DNA from: Arthrobacter gallicola
GTDB taxonomy: Bacteria > Actinomycetota > Actinomycetes > Actinomycetales > Micrococcaceae
DNA length: 64,000 nt
Assembly: GCF_014836775.1 (NCBI RefSeq)
Contig: NZ_JACSQD010000003.1
Location: forward strand, 124,001 to 188,000
Reading direction: 5' to 3'
Shown here: positions 1-8,446 of the stretch, one piece after another
Layout: each line of letters begins with the position of its first letter
Numbering within the stretch: position 1 is the first letter of the stretch
Notes under the pieces: generated by a model
What the model was told of the DNA's origin: nothing
Database searches by the model: none
Seen by the model: the letters and a program-made list of their open reading frames with translations, nothing else
Translations under genes and position numbers: made by a program

Positions 1-11
1 GAGAAAAAGTA

Positions 12-566
12 ATGCCTACACCCACCAAGGGTAAGCGCCTCGGAGGCAGCCCGGCTCACCAGCGCCTGATGCTGGCGAACCTGGCCGCTCAGCTGTTCGA
101 GCACAAGCAGATCACCACCACGGTGACCAAGGCCAAGCGCCTGCGTCCCTACGCAGAACGCCTGATCACGTTCGCAAAGCGCGGAGACCTGTCTTCCCGC
201 CGCCGCGTTCTGGCCCTGATCTCTGACAAGGGCCTCGTTCACGAGCTCTTCACCGAGATCGCACCGGCCGTTGCCCAGCGCGACGGCGGCTACACCCGCA
301 TCACCAAGATCGGCAACCGCAAGGGCGACAACGCTCCCATGGCTGTCATCGAGCTGGTTCTGGAACCGCTGTCCGCAAAGCAGTCTGTTGTTGCCGAGGC
401 ATCCACCGCTGCTGCTGCCGCTGCTCCGGCTCCGGTTGCTGAGTCTGCCGATTCCGCTGATTCCGCCGACTCGGCTGAATCCGGCGAGTCCGCTGACTCT
501 GCAGAATCCGCTGAGTCTGCTGACTCTGCTGATGACGCTGCTGAGGCAACCGAAGAGAAGAAGTAA
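12..566 (+). CDS. rplQ: 50S ribosomal protein L17 with long acidic tail
   Basis: Large-subunit ribosomal protein L17. The conserved body (about residues 1-122) begins [20 protein letters not shown] and carries the family's basic RNA-binding segments. The protein is 184 residues, whereas typical bacterial L17 is about 120-130. The extra 60 residues are an Ala-rich stretch followed by Ser-Ala-Asp/Glu triplets and a final EEKK. The start ATG follows a purine-rich GAGAAAAAG at the window edge, which fits the end of the rpoA-rplQ operon just upstream (inferred, not visible). truA follows on the same strand. Identity is certain; the role of the tail is unknown. Confidence 0.97.
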   Translation: MPTPTKGKRLGGSPAHQRLMLANLAAQLFEHKQITTTVTKAKRLRPYAERLITFAKRGDLSSRRRVLALISDKGLVHELFTEIAPAVAQRDGGYTRITKIGNRKGDNAPMAVIELVLEPLSAKQSVVAEASTAAAAAAPAPVAESADSADSADSAESGESADSAESAESADSADDAAEATEEKK

Positions 567-591
567 TTCTCTGATTGGTTCACCGTGCCCT

Positions 592-597
592 TAATAT
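592..597 (+). promoter_or_regulatory. -10 hexamer TAATAT for leaderless truA
   Basis: TAATAT ends exactly 7 nt before the truA ATG at 605, so transcription would begin at the A of the start codon. No convincing -35 is seen. This matches the pattern at many other genes in the window. Confidence 0.55.
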
Positions 598-604
598 TGA
601 GGGT

Positions 605-1534
605 ATGAGTATCGAGAAACCCGCCGTCCCACACCCGGACGGCGGGTTTCTTCGTATCCGGCTGGACCTGGCCTACGACGGCGCGCCGTTTTCCGGCTGG
701 GCCACCCAGCCCGGTTTCCGCACGGTCCAGGGCACGCTGGAAGCAGCGCTGGCCGTCCTGATCCGCCGGCCGGTCCGGGTAACGGTAGCCGGGCGGACGG
801 ACGCCGGAGTCCATGCCCGCGGCCAGGTGGTCCACTTCGACCTCACCCCTGCCGAGTGGCACGCACTGTCCCGCGGCAAGGACCTGGAACCATCCGCGGC
901 ATTGCGGCGCAGGCTGCGCGGCGTCATCAACCGCGAACTGACCATGCCGTTAAAGGACGCAGGTACCTCCCGGCGGGCAGCCGAGGCCCTGGCCGGCGCT
1001 ATCGAGGTCCGTGCCGTCACGCTGGCGCCTGAGGGTTTTGACGCCCGGTTCTCGGCTCTGTGGCGCAGGTACAGCTACCGGATCGCGGACCGGGAGCAGA
1101 CCTGGGACCCGCTGCTGCGCAGCATTAGCCTCTGGTACAAAGTCCCGGTCAACGAGGACGCCATGAATGAAGCCGCCGCAGGAGTGCTGGGGATCCAGGA
1201 CTTCCTGTCCTTCTGTAAACCGCGGGAAGGGGCCACGACAATCCGTGAGCTGCAGGAATTCAGGTTTGTCCGCGGCTCAGACGGGATTCTCACGGCGCAC
1301 CTGCAAGCCGACGCGTTCTGCCACAACATGGTGCGCTCCCTGATCGGAGGAGCGCTGCTGGTCGGTGCGGGGGAGCGGAGGCCTCAGTGGCTGGCCGAAC
1401 GCATGTTCGCCCGCATCCGCGACTCCAAATCCATCCTGGCAGCGCCGCATCCGCTGGTGCTGGAGGAAGTCCGGTACCCGGACGCGGACCAGCTGCTGGC
1501 ACGGGCGGAAATGACACGTGCCCGGAGGGCATAA
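605..1534 (+). CDS. truA: tRNA pseudouridine(38-40) synthase TruA
   Basis: Converts uridines 38-40 of the tRNA anticodon arm to pseudouridine. The catalytic aspartate is D66 in the motif GRTDAGVHARG. The C-terminal half has the family signature FCHNMVRSLIGG. Length is 309 aa, normal for the family. I chose ATG 605 because TAATAT lies 7 nt upstream (leaderless start) and because no ATG, GTG or TTG occurs between there and the conserved LDLAYDG segment. A GTG at 575 would add ten residues without homology. The first 15 codons contain a perfect terminator-like hairpin (616-650). truA commonly follows rplQ in bacteria. Confidence 0.95.
   Translation: MSIEKPAVPHPDGGFLRIRLDLAYDGAPFSGWATQPGFRTVQGTLEAALAVLIRRPVRVTVAGRTDAGVHARGQVVHFDLTPAEWHALSRGKDLEPSAALRRRLRGVINRELTMPLKDAGTSRRAAEALAGAIEVRAVTLAPEGFDARFSALWRRYSYRIADREQTWDPLLRSISLWYKVPVNEDAMNEAAAGVLGIQDFLSFCKPREGATTIRELQEFRFVRGSDGILTAHLQADAFCHNMVRSLIGGALLVGAGERRPQWLAERMFARIRDSKSILAAPHPLVLEEVRYPDADQLLARAEMTRARRA
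616..650 (+). terminator. Perfect 14-bp hairpin inside truA codons 4-16
   Basis: GAAACCCGCCGTCC (616-629) pairs perfectly with 637-650 across a 7-nt loop, followed by TTCGTATCC. This is the shape of an intrinsic terminator with a poor U-tract. It probably ends the rplQ operon transcript but lies in the truA coding sequence. Confidence 0.6.
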
Positions 1535-1576
1535 AGAAGGGCATAGAATAGTCAGGACAGTCGCGTGCACCGGACT

Positions 1577-1605
1577 TTGACCTGGCCCGGCAAGCAAGCT
1601 ATTGT
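1577..1605 (+). promoter_or_regulatory. Promoter of rplM-rpsI
   Basis: TTGACC (1577-1582) and TATTGT (1600-1605) are separated by exactly 17 nt, a good sigma-70-type (SigA) promoter. Transcription would start near 1612 and leave a leader of about 200 nt before rplM. Confidence 0.65.
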
Positions 1606-1611
1606 TTATAG

Positions 1612-1819
1612 TCGTTGTGCGTGTCCTACCTCGATAGGTCTATGCCCACGGGAGCGGCTCGGTTGCAGAGCCACCTGGCCCCGGGGAGATAGCCGAGAAC
1701 TCAGGACCACTGGTTACATCAGTCCTCACCTGACCGTCCGGTAACGCATAGAGAAGCTGCGCGGCGTATGGCATCCATACGCGGCGCGCCACCTAAGAAG
1801 AAGAAACGAAGGCAAAAAC
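1612..1819 (+). promoter_or_regulatory. Long structured 5' leader of rplM-rpsI
   Basis: About 200 nt of untranslated leader lie between the promoter and the rplM start. The leader ends with a hairpin: GCGTATGG (1764-1771) pairs with CCATACGC (1775-1782) over a 3-nt loop and is extended by GCGC/GCGC (1759-1762 with 1784-1787) across a G-G mismatch. Earlier segments (around 1620-1740) look able to pair locally. A ribosomal-protein autoregulatory leader is plausible, but I recognise no named family. Confidence 0.4.
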
Positions 1820-2263
1820 GTGCGTACGTACACCCCGAAGCCCGGCGACATCAACCGCCAGTGGCACGTCATTGACGCCACCGACGTTGTCCTAGGCCGT
1901 CTTGCCAGCCAGACCGCAACACTGCTGCGCGGAAAGCACAAGCCGACCTTTGCCCCCCACATGGACATGGGCGATTTCGTCATCATCATCAACGCTGAGA
2001 AGGTTGCCCTGACCGGCGCCAAGCTCGAACAGAAGCGTGCCTACCGCCACTCGGGTTACCCGGGCGGTCTGTCCTCCGTCAACTATGCCGAACTGCTGGA
2101 AAAGAACCCGGTGCGCGCAGTTGAGAAGGCCATCCGCGGCATGCTGCCCAAGAACTCCCTCGCTGCACAGCAGATGGGCAAGCTGAAGGTATACAAGGGT
2201 GCCGAGCACCCGCATGCCGCACAGCAGCCCAAGACCTTCGAAATCACCCAGGTCGCCCAGTAG
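1820..2263 (+). CDS. rplM: 50S ribosomal protein L13
   Basis: L13, an early-assembling large-subunit protein, 147 aa and of normal length. It opens with the signature [19 protein letters not shown] and ends with [12 protein letters not shown]. The start is GTG 1820, preceded by the purine-rich GAAGG. rpsI follows 39 nt later, the conserved rplM-rpsI pair. Expression is likely driven by the promoter at 1577 through the long leader, so regulation at the leader level is possible. Confidence 0.97.
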   Translation: MRTYTPKPGDINRQWHVIDATDVVLGRLASQTATLLRGKHKPTFAPHMDMGDFVIIINAEKVALTGAKLEQKRAYRHSGYPGGLSSVNYAELLEKNPVRAVEKAIRGMLPKNSLAAQQMGKLKVYKGAEHPHAAQQPKTFEITQVAQ

Positions 2264-2302
2264 TTCTGGCCCGCCAACTAAGAAATTAATTCAAGGAGAA
2301 TC

Positions 2303-2800
2303 GTGGCTCAGAACACTGAAGAGCTGAATGACAACACCGAGGAGCTCACCAGCTACACCTCGGAAAGCACCGACGCCGCCCAGGCCGAGGTCAAGGAACG
2401 TCCGGCACTGACCGTCGCCGGTTCCGCTGTTGGCCGCCGCAAGGAAGCCATTGCACGTGTCCGGGTTGTCCCGGGCACCGGCAAGTGGATCGTCAATGGC
2501 CGCGAACTGGCCGACTACTTCCCGAACAAACTGCACCAGCAGGAAGTCAACGAGCCGTTCAAGCTTCTTGACCTCGACGGTGCTTACGACGTTATCGCCC
2601 GCATCCACGGCGGCGGCGCATCCGGCCAGGCAGGCGCCCTGCGTCTCGGCGTGGCCCGCTCGCTGAACGAGATCGACCGCGAAAACAACCGCCCGGCTCT
2701 GAAGAAGGCCGGCTTCCTGACTCGTGACGCCCGCGTCATCGAGCGCAAGAAGGCTGGTCTCAAGAAGGCCCGTAAGGCACCTCAGTACTCCAAGCGCTAA
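2303..2800 (+). CDS. rpsI: 30S ribosomal protein S9
   Basis: S9, which contacts P-site tRNA through its basic C-terminus. The tail [12 protein letters not shown], with the universal terminal SKR, is present. Length is 165 aa; the conserved core starts around residue 36 ([19 protein letters not shown]). The first 35 residues are an acidic Glu/Asp/Thr/Ser-rich extension, common in Actinobacteria. GTG 2303 is preceded by a strong AAGGAGAA site (2293-2300). Second gene of the rplM operon, followed by two hairpins. Confidence 0.97.
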   Translation: MAQNTEELNDNTEELTSYTSESTDAAQAEVKERPALTVAGSAVGRRKEAIARVRVVPGTGKWIVNGRELADYFPNKLHQQEVNEPFKLLDLDGAYDVIARIHGGGASGQAGALRLGVARSLNEIDRENNRPALKKAGFLTRDARVIERKKAGLKKARKAPQYSKR

Positions 2801-2810
2801 TTCAGCGCTA

Positions 2811-2846
2811 CCCGTTCTGCAGGCGCTGGAGCGCCTGCAGAACGGG
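2811..2846 (+). terminator. 16-bp perfect hairpin after rpsI
   Basis: The 16-nt arm at 2811-2826 pairs perfectly with 2831-2846 around the TGGA tetraloop. An outer arm TTCAGCGC (2801-2808) pairs with GCGCTGAA (2853-2860). No U-tract follows, so it may be an RNA 3'-end stabiliser rather than a full terminator. Confidence 0.6.
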
Positions 2847-2950
2847 GCCCTCGCGCTGAATCAGTGCTTGGCTCCACAAGCGCTAATTCAACGGTGCGGA
2901 GGAAGCCAAGTGCTGGAACGGTGCTTAGGTTCACATTTCGCCCAGGCGAT

Positions 2951-2988
2951 AGCGAAAACCCCCGGCTGCGGCTGGGGGTTTTCGCTTT
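2951..2988 (+). terminator. Intrinsic terminator downstream of rpsI
   Basis: AGCGAAAACCCCC (2951-2963) pairs with GGGGGTTTTCGCT (2974-2986) over a 10-nt loop and is followed by TTT. It is a classic intrinsic terminator for the rplM-rpsI transcript. The remaining spacer to glmM (2989-3158) holds no gene that I can see. Confidence 0.8.
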
Positions 2989-3158
2989 AAGTCGCTTGCG
3001 TTGTCCAAGGCGAATCCCGGCTAATCGACGCGTGCGCAGAGCAGCGTTTGGGCGCAGGCGATGCACGGGTGGCAGAATAGGCGCGGGGGGTTGCAAGCGC
3101 GAACCCCTGCTGGGCAACTGCATGCTTGGTTACTACATGCTGTTAAGGATCTTTGAAC

Positions 3159-4529
3159 ATGACACGACTGTTTGGTACCGACGGCGTTCGGGGACTGGCT
3201 AACGGCTTGATCACCGCCGAAGTGGCGCTCGGACTGGCGCAGGCTGCCGCCGTCGTCCTCGGGCACCGGCAGGTCCCCGCAGGTAAGCGTCCGGTAGCTG
3301 TCGTGGCACGGGACCCGAGGATCAGCGGCGAGTTCATTTCCGCCGCGGTCGAGGCAGGCCTGGCAAGTTCCGGCGTCGACGTTTTCGACGCCGGTGTCCT
3401 CCCCACCCCCGCAGCCGCCTACCTGGTGGCGGACCTCGATGCAGACTTCGGCGTGATGATCTCCGCCTCCCACAACGCAGCCCCCGATAACGGCATCAAG
3501 TTCCTGGCCCGCGGAGGCCAGAAGCTCGACGACGCGCTGGAAGATGCGATCGAAGCCGAGATGAACGAGCCGAATCCCCGCCCCACCGGGGCCGCCGTAG
3601 GCCGGATCCAACGGTTCGCCGACGCCGAGGACCGGTACATCGTTCACCTGCTCCAGACCCTTCCGCACCGTCTGGAGGGCCTGAAGGTGGTCCTGGACTG
3701 TGCGCACGGAGCAGCCAGCGGCTGCTCGCCCCAGGTCTTCGCGGACGCCGGTGCCGACGTCGTGGTGATCGGAGCCGAACCTGACGGCATCAACATCAAC
3801 GACGGCTACGGCTCCACCCACCTCGGAGCGCTGCAGGAAGCCGTTCTCGCGCACGGCGCGGACCTCGGCATCGCGCACGACGGTGATGCTGACCGCTGCC
3901 TGGCAGTGGACGCCGAAGGCAACGTCGTCGACGGCGATCAGATCATGGCCATCATGGCCGTCGCCATGAAGGCGTCCGGCGAGCTGAAGGACGACGCCCT
4001 TGTAGCCACGGTCATGAGCAACCTCGGCTTGAAGCTCGCGCTGCGGGAAGCCGGAATCAGCATCCGGGAGACCGGCGTGGGGGACCGGTACGTGCTGGAA
4101 GCTATGCGCGAGGGCGGTTACAGTCTCGGTGGCGAGCAGTCCGGCCACGTCATTTTCTCCAAGTACGCGACCACCGGAGACGGAGTCCTCACGGGTCTGC
4201 AGCTGGCCGCCCAGGTGGCAAAGACCGGCCGCAGCCTGAAACAGCTGGCCAGCATCATGGAAAAACTGCCCCAGGTGCTGATCAACGTCAAGAATGTGGA
4301 CAAATCCGCTGCCTCCTCCAACGAGGCGGTGCGCCGCGCCGTGATCGATGCCCAGGAAAAACTCGGTGAGACGGGCCGTGTCCTGCTGCGTCCCTCAGGA
4401 ACCGAACCACTGGTCCGGGTCATGGTTGAAGCAGCAGACATGGACACCGCGCGCAGCGTCGCCGAGAAGCTGGCGGCGACCGTTGAAGCCCACCTCTCGC
4501 TGACAGCCTCAGAGGGCGCCGGCGTCTGA
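3159..4529 (+). CDS. glmM: Phosphoglucosamine mutase
   Basis: Interconverts glucosamine-6-phosphate and glucosamine-1-phosphate on the route to UDP-GlcNAc for peptidoglycan. The 456 aa carry the four-domain phosphohexomutase pattern: N-terminal FGTDGVRG, the phosphoserine loop ISASHN (Ser about residue 104), the metal-binding DGDADR, the sugar loop GGEQSGH, and the phosphate-binding [11 protein letters not shown] near the C-terminus. ATG 3159 is preceded by AAGGAT (3145-3150). It lies 3 kb from glmS, so two steps of one pathway are neighbours. Confidence 0.97.
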   Translation: MTRLFGTDGVRGLANGLITAEVALGLAQAAAVVLGHRQVPAGKRPVAVVARDPRISGEFISAAVEAGLASSGVDVFDAGVLPTPAAAYLVADLDADFGVMISASHNAAPDNGIKFLARGGQKLDDALEDAIEAEMNEPNPRPTGAAVGRIQRFADAEDRYIVHLLQTLPHRLEGLKVVLDCAHGAASGCSPQVFADAGADVVVIGAEPDGININDGYGSTHLGALQEAVLAHGADLGIAHDGDADRCLAVDAEGNVVDGDQIMAIMAVAMKASGELKDDALVATVMSNLGLKLALREAGISIRETGVGDRYVLEAMREGGYSLGGEQSGHVIFSKYATTGDGVLTGLQLAAQVAKTGRSLKQLASIMEKLPQVLINVKNVDKSAASSNEAVRRAVIDAQEKLGETGRVLLRPSGTEPLVRVMVEAADMDTARSVAEKLAATVEAHLSLTASEGAGV

Positions 4530-4585
4530 GCCTGCCGCTGCTGGGCGTGCCGCTGGTTATCCGGCGCTGTTGACGCTGCGCTGTT

Positions 4586-4610
4586 CCGGTCCGCCAACGC
4601 TGCGGACCGG
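4586..4610. terminator. Weak bidirectional hairpin between glmM and mscL
   Basis: CCGGTCCGC (4586-4594) pairs with GCGGACCGG (4602-4610) over 7 nt, between two convergent genes. It has no U-tract on either side. Confidence 0.35.
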
Positions 4611-4624
4611 AGCGGCGGACGACG

Positions 4625-5050
4625 TTAGTGCCGGGGACCTGAGCCGGAATGGCTGGGCGGATTGGCCTGTGCGCTGAGGGCGTCGCGGATCTCGGTCAGG
4701 AGCACGATCTGCGGGTCAACGGAGACTGACGGTTCAATTCCCAGGCGGCGGTTGCGCCGTTCGATCATCTTGTTCATCGGCAGGACGACCACAAAGTAAA
4801 CCGTCGCGGCCACGAGCAGGAAGTTCACGACGGCGGTAAGCAGGACACCGAAGCGCACCTCATTGCCGTTGAGTTCCAGGACCGCGAAACTGTCGAAGTT
4901 CGGCGACCCGGCGAGGGCCGAAATGAACGGCATCAGCACAGCGGAGACCATGGCGTTGACCACCGCGGTGAACGAGGTTCCGATGATGACGGCGACGGCA
5001 AGGTCCAGGACGTTGCCTTTCATAATGAAGTTCTTGAACCCTTTAAGCAT
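4625..5050 (-). CDS. mscL: Large-conductance mechanosensitive channel MscL
   Basis: Homopentameric membrane channel that opens under hypo-osmotic tension. The 141 aa begin MLKGFKNFIMKGNVLDLAVAV, the typical N-terminal amphipathic helix running into TM1. TM2 is at about residues 68-90 (LLTAVVNFLLVAATVYFVVV), followed by PMNKM and a charged cytoplasmic helix. TAGTCT on the minus strand lies 6 nt before the ATG, suggesting a leaderless transcript. Convergent with glmM and downstream of coaA on the same strand. Confidence 0.95.
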   Translation of the reverse strand: MLKGFKNFIMKGNVLDLAVAVIIGTSFTAVVNAMVSAVLMPFISALAGSPNFDSFAVLELNGNEVRFGVLLTAVVNFLLVAATVYFVVVLPMNKMIERRNRRLGIEPSVSVDPQIVLLTEIRDALSAQANPPSHSGSGPRH

Positions 5051-5056
5051 TGGCTC

Positions 5057-5062
5057 AGACTA
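5057..5062 (-). promoter_or_regulatory. -10 hexamer TAGTCT for leaderless mscL
   Basis: On the minus strand TAGTCT is followed by GAGCCA (6 nt) and then the mscL ATG. Confidence 0.5.
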
Positions 5063-5080
5063 CCGGCTGCCCGGATACTC

Positions 5081-6061
5081 CTAGGTCTTGCGCAGCAGCA
5101 TCCGCCGGACGGAATGGTCCGCGTCTTTGGTGAGGACCAGCTGGGCCCGCCCGCGGGTCGGCAGGACATTTGTCACGAGGTTGGGCTCATTGATGCGCTT
5201 CCAGATATCCAGTGCCGTTTCCCGGGCTTTTTGGTCCGTAAGGCCCGCGTAGCGGTGGAAGTAGGAGGCGGGGTTGGCGAAGGCGCCGCTGCGCAGCGAC
5301 TGGAAGCGCTGGACGTACCACTCCTCAATGTAGGCCGTTCGGGCGTCAACATAGATTGAAAAATCGAAGAAATCGCTGAGCGCCAGGCCCGAGCGTCCGT
5401 CCGGGCGGGTCCGTGCCGGGGCCAGGACGTTGAGTCCCTCGACGATCAGGACGTCCGGACGCCGGACCACAATTTCCGAATCCGGAACAATGTCATAGGT
5501 GAGGTGCGAGTACCGGGGTGCCCGGACTTCCTCGGCGCCGCTCTTGACCGCACTGACAAAGCGCAGCAGCCTGCGCCGGTCATAACTCTCCGGGAAACCC
5601 TTGCGCTCCATCAGACCGCGCCGCTTCAGCTCGGCGTTCGGATACAGGAAGCCGTCGGTGGTCACCAGCTCCACGTTCGGCGTATCCGGCCAGCGCCGCA
5701 GCATTTCCCGGAGCACGCGGGCAGTGGTGGATTTTCCGACCGCGACCGAACCGGCGACCCCAATAACGAACGGTGTCCTTGTGGTTTGTTCGCCCAGGAA
5801 GGTGGTGGTGGCGCTGTGCAGCTTGCCCGCCGCGGCCACGTAAAGATTCAGCAGCCGGGAGAGCGGCAAATACACTTCACGGACTTCATCCAGGTTCAGC
5901 TGGTCACCGAGTCCGCGCAGGCGCGTGATGTCATCCTGATTCAGCGGAGACTCGATTTCGTGGGACAAACGTGACCAGGTCTGCCGGTCCAGCTCGACGA
6001 AAGGGGTGAAGTTACTCTCATGGCCGTTTCCCGGCGAGGACTTCGGAGTTGGTTCGGTCAC
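5081..6061 (-). CDS. coaA: Type I pantothenate kinase
   Basis: Phosphorylates pantothenate, the first step of coenzyme A synthesis. The Walker A loop [12 protein letters not shown] is at residues 101-112. Further family segments are [17 protein letters not shown] and [16 protein letters not shown]. From the GTG at 6061 the protein is 326 aa, close to family length. A TTG at 6097 would add twelve residues with no recognisable homology. CACAAT lies 7 nt before the GTG, a weak leaderless-type signal. Divergent from glmS, so the 113-bp gap should hold both promoters. Confidence 0.94.
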   Translation of the reverse strand: MTEPTPKSSPGNGHESNFTPFVELDRQTWSRLSHEIESPLNQDDITRLRGLGDQLNLDEVREVYLPLSRLLNLYVAAAGKLHSATTTFLGEQTTRTPFVIGVAGSVAVGKSTTARVLREMLRRWPDTPNVELVTTDGFLYPNAELKRRGLMERKGFPESYDRRRLLRFVSAVKSGAEEVRAPRYSHLTYDIVPDSEIVVRRPDVLIVEGLNVLAPARTRPDGRSGLALSDFFDFSIYVDARTAYIEEWYVQRFQSLRSGAFANPASYFHRYAGLTDQKARETALDIWKRINEPNLVTNVLPTRGRAQLVLTKDADHSVRRMLLRKT

Positions 6062-6161
6062 TCTAGGAATTGTGCACTGCCGCGGCGGCCAATCCAAACA
6101 CGGTTCCGGGACAGCGATGCAGGAACGAACCGGCGTTTAGACCGTCACTGCCCGCTGCCGG

Positions 6162-6167
6162 TAGTCT
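6162..6167 (+). promoter_or_regulatory. -10 hexamer TAGTCT for leaderless glmS
   Basis: TAGTCT is followed by 7 nt and the glmS ATG. The spacer TTGGGAG is purine-rich but too close to the start to act as a normal ribosome-binding site. Confidence 0.5.
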
Positions 6168-6174
6168 TGGGAGC

Positions 6175-8052
6175 ATGTGTGGAATCGTAGGTTATACCGG
6201 CCGCCCGGGCGCTGCAGCAGCTATCGGGCACAGTGCCCTGGACGTCGTGATGGAGGGCCTTCGCCGGCTGGAATACCGTGGTTACGACTCAGCCGGCGTA
6301 GCCGTGCTGACCGGGTCCGGTATGGAGTCCCGCAAGAAGTCCGGCAAGCTGGCTAATCTGGTCGCCGAGCTCGAAGCAGCCCCGCTCCCGGAAGCGACCA
6401 CTGGCATCGGCCACACCCGCTGGGCAACCCACGGCGGACCCACCGACGGGAACGCCCACCCGCACTTGGCCGACGGCGACCGCCTTGCCGTCATCCACAA
6501 CGGCATCATTGAGAACTTCGCCGAGTTGAAGGAAGAGCTGCTCGCTGCAGGTGTCGAGTTCCGGTCGGAAACCGATACCGAGGTTGCCGCGGCGCTGCTG
6601 GGCCGCATCTACGCGTCTACCGGCGGACAGGACCTGGCCCGCAGCATGCAGCTGGCCTGCCAGCGTCTGGAAGGTGCCTTCACCCTGCTGGCCGTCCACG
6701 CCGACTCCCCGGACACGGTGGTTGCCGCCCGCCGGAACTCCCCGCTCGTCGTCGGGCTCGGCGACGGCGAGAACTTCCTTGGCTCGGACGTCTCCGGCTT
6801 CATCGACTTCACCCGCCGTGCCGTGGAGCTGGGCCAGGACCAGATCGTCACGATCACTCCGGAGACCGTGGAAATCACCGACTTCCACGGCCGCCCGGCC
6901 GAAGGCACTGAGTTTGAGGTCAACTGGGACGCTGCCGCTGCGGAAAAAGGCGGCTACGACTCCTTCATGGAGAAGGAAATCAACGACCAGCCCCAGGCTG
7001 TTGCTGACACGCTGCTGGGCCGCTTCGACGCAGACGGGCGCCTGACCCTGGATGAGCTTCGCGTCAGCCCCGAAGCGCTGAAGTCGATCAACAAAATCAT
7101 GGTCCTTGCCTGCGGCACCTCTGCCTACGCCGGGCAGGTCGCCAAATACGCCATTGAGCACTGGTGCCGTATCCCGGTGGAAGTCGAACTCAGCCATGAG
7201 TTCCGCTACCGTGATCCGATTGTTGATTCCAATACCCTCATCGTGGCCATCTCGCAGTCGGGCGAGACCATGGACACGCTCATGGCCGTACGCTATGCCA
7301 AGGAACAGGGCGCCAAGATCCTGGCCATCTGCAACACCAACGGCTCCACCATTCCGCGGGAAGCCGACGCCGTGCTGTACACCCACGCCGGACCGGAAAT
7401 CGCCGTCGCCTCCACTAAGGCCTTCCTCGCCCAAATCACCGCGACCTACCTCCTTGGCCTGTACCTGGCGCAGGTGCGCGGCAATAAGTTCCAGGGCGAA
7501 ATCAGGGACATTCTGGCAGACCTCGCCAAGGTGCCGGCCAAGATCCAGCAGGTGCTGGACAGTGCCGGTTCCATCAAGGAGCTTGGCCAGCTGATGGCCG
7601 GCACGTCCTCCGTCCTCTTCCTGGGCCGCCACGTCGGCTTCCCCGTCGCCATGGAAGGGGCCCTGAAACTGAAGGAACTGGCCTACATCCATGCCGAAGG
7701 CTTCGCTGCAGGTGAGCTCAAGCACGGGCCGATCGCGCTGATCGAAGAAGGGCAGCCGGTCTTCGTGGTGGTGCCTTCCCCCCGCGGCCGGGATTCGCTG
7801 CACGCCAAGGTCGTTTCCAACATCCAGGAAATCCGGGCCCGCGGAGCGAAGACCATCGTGATTGCTGAAGAGGGGGACGACGCCGTCAAGGCCTACGCCG
7901 AGCACGTTTTCTACGTTCCGGAGACGCCTACGCTGCTGGCCCCGCTGCTTACTACGGTTCCGCTGCAGATTTTCGCCTGCGCCCTGGCCACTGCCAAGGG
8001 GTTTGACGTGGACCAGCCGCGTAACCTGGCCAAGTCCGTCACTGTCGAGTAA
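6175..8052 (+). CDS. glmS: Glutamine-fructose-6-phosphate aminotransferase (isomerizing)
   Basis: Makes glucosamine-6-phosphate from fructose-6-phosphate and glutamine. At 625 aa it has an N-terminal class II glutamine amidotransferase domain whose nucleophile is Cys2 (MCGIVGYTG), then two SIS sugar-isomerase domains; ISQSGETMDT marks the first. The C-terminus LAKSVTVE matches the conserved ending. ATG 6175 is required because Cys2 must become the N-terminal residue. I see no glmS-ribozyme-sized leader, since only about 110 bp separate it from coaA. acpS follows after 33 nt. Confidence 0.97.
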   Translation: MCGIVGYTGRPGAAAAIGHSALDVVMEGLRRLEYRGYDSAGVAVLTGSGMESRKKSGKLANLVAELEAAPLPEATTGIGHTRWATHGGPTDGNAHPHLADGDRLAVIHNGIIENFAELKEELLAAGVEFRSETDTEVAAALLGRIYASTGGQDLARSMQLACQRLEGAFTLLAVHADSPDTVVAARRNSPLVVGLGDGENFLGSDVSGFIDFTRRAVELGQDQIVTITPETVEITDFHGRPAEGTEFEVNWDAAAAEKGGYDSFMEKEINDQPQAVADTLLGRFDADGRLTLDELRVSPEALKSINKIMVLACGTSAYAGQVAKYAIEHWCRIPVEVELSHEFRYRDPIVDSNTLIVAISQSGETMDTLMAVRYAKEQGAKILAICNTNGSTIPREADAVLYTHAGPEIAVASTKAFLAQITATYLLGLYLAQVRGNKFQGEIRDILADLAKVPAKIQQVLDSAGSIKELGQLMAGTSSVLFLGRHVGFPVAMEGALKLKELAYIHAEGFAAGELKHGPIALIEEGQPVFVVVPSPRGRDSLHAKVVSNIQEIRARGAKTIVIAEEGDDAVKAYAEHVFYVPETPTLLAPLLTTVPLQIFACALATAKGFDVDQPRNLAKSVTVE

Positions 8053-8085
8053 CGGACCGGACAAAACCTGCCGGAGGGGGCACCA

Positions 8086-8436
8086 ATGATTGTTGGTATT
8101 GGCGTTGACGTTGTGGACATCAAGCGTTTCGGGCGCCAGCTCGAGCGGACGCCCGGCCTCCGGACACGATTGTTCGTGCCGGCGGAACGGGAGCTGAACG
8201 TACGGTCCCTGGCGGCGCGCTTTGCCGCCAAAGAAGCTGTCGCGAAGGCCCTGGGCGCCCCGGCCGGCATGAACTGGCAGCACTGCCGGATTGAAATGGA
8301 TTCCTCCGGCGCGCCGCAGATCCTGGTCGAAGGGACCGTCGCGGCAGCGGCCGAGCTCAAGGGTGTCCGCACCTGGCACCTTTCCCTGAGCCACGACGGC
8401 GGCCTCGCCACTGCCATGGTGGTAGCCGAGGGCTAG
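8086..8436 (+). CDS. acpS: Holo-[acyl-carrier-protein] synthase
   Basis: Transfers 4'-phosphopantetheine from CoA to the serine of acyl carrier protein. The 116 aa have the N-terminal motif [12 protein letters not shown] and the helix [11 protein letters not shown], both typical of AcpS and including the Mg-binding residues. The ATG follows a CCGGAGGGGG site. It lies between glmS and the NAD(P)HX repair fusion, an order I know from related Actinobacteria. Its TAG stop codon is the first half of the next gene's -10 hexamer. Confidence 0.95.
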   Translation: MIVGIGVDVVDIKRFGRQLERTPGLRTRLFVPAERELNVRSLAARFAAKEAVAKALGAPAGMNWQHCRIEMDSSGAPQILVEGTVAAAAELKGVRTWHLSLSHDGGLATAMVVAEG

Positions 8437-8439
8437 TCT
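8434..8439 (+). promoter_or_regulatory. -10 hexamer TAGTCT overlapping the acpS stop codon
   Basis: TAGTCT contains the acpS stop codon TAG and is followed by 7 nt and the ATG of the NAD(P)HX repair gene at 8447. Confidence 0.5.
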
Positions 8440-8446
8440 GGTACGC

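Noticed and set aside
6062..6174. glmS ribozyme or riboswitch upstream of glmS
   Set aside because: The spacer is about 113 bp and shared with divergent coaA, a leaderless start is favoured, and no glmS-ribozyme core is apparent.
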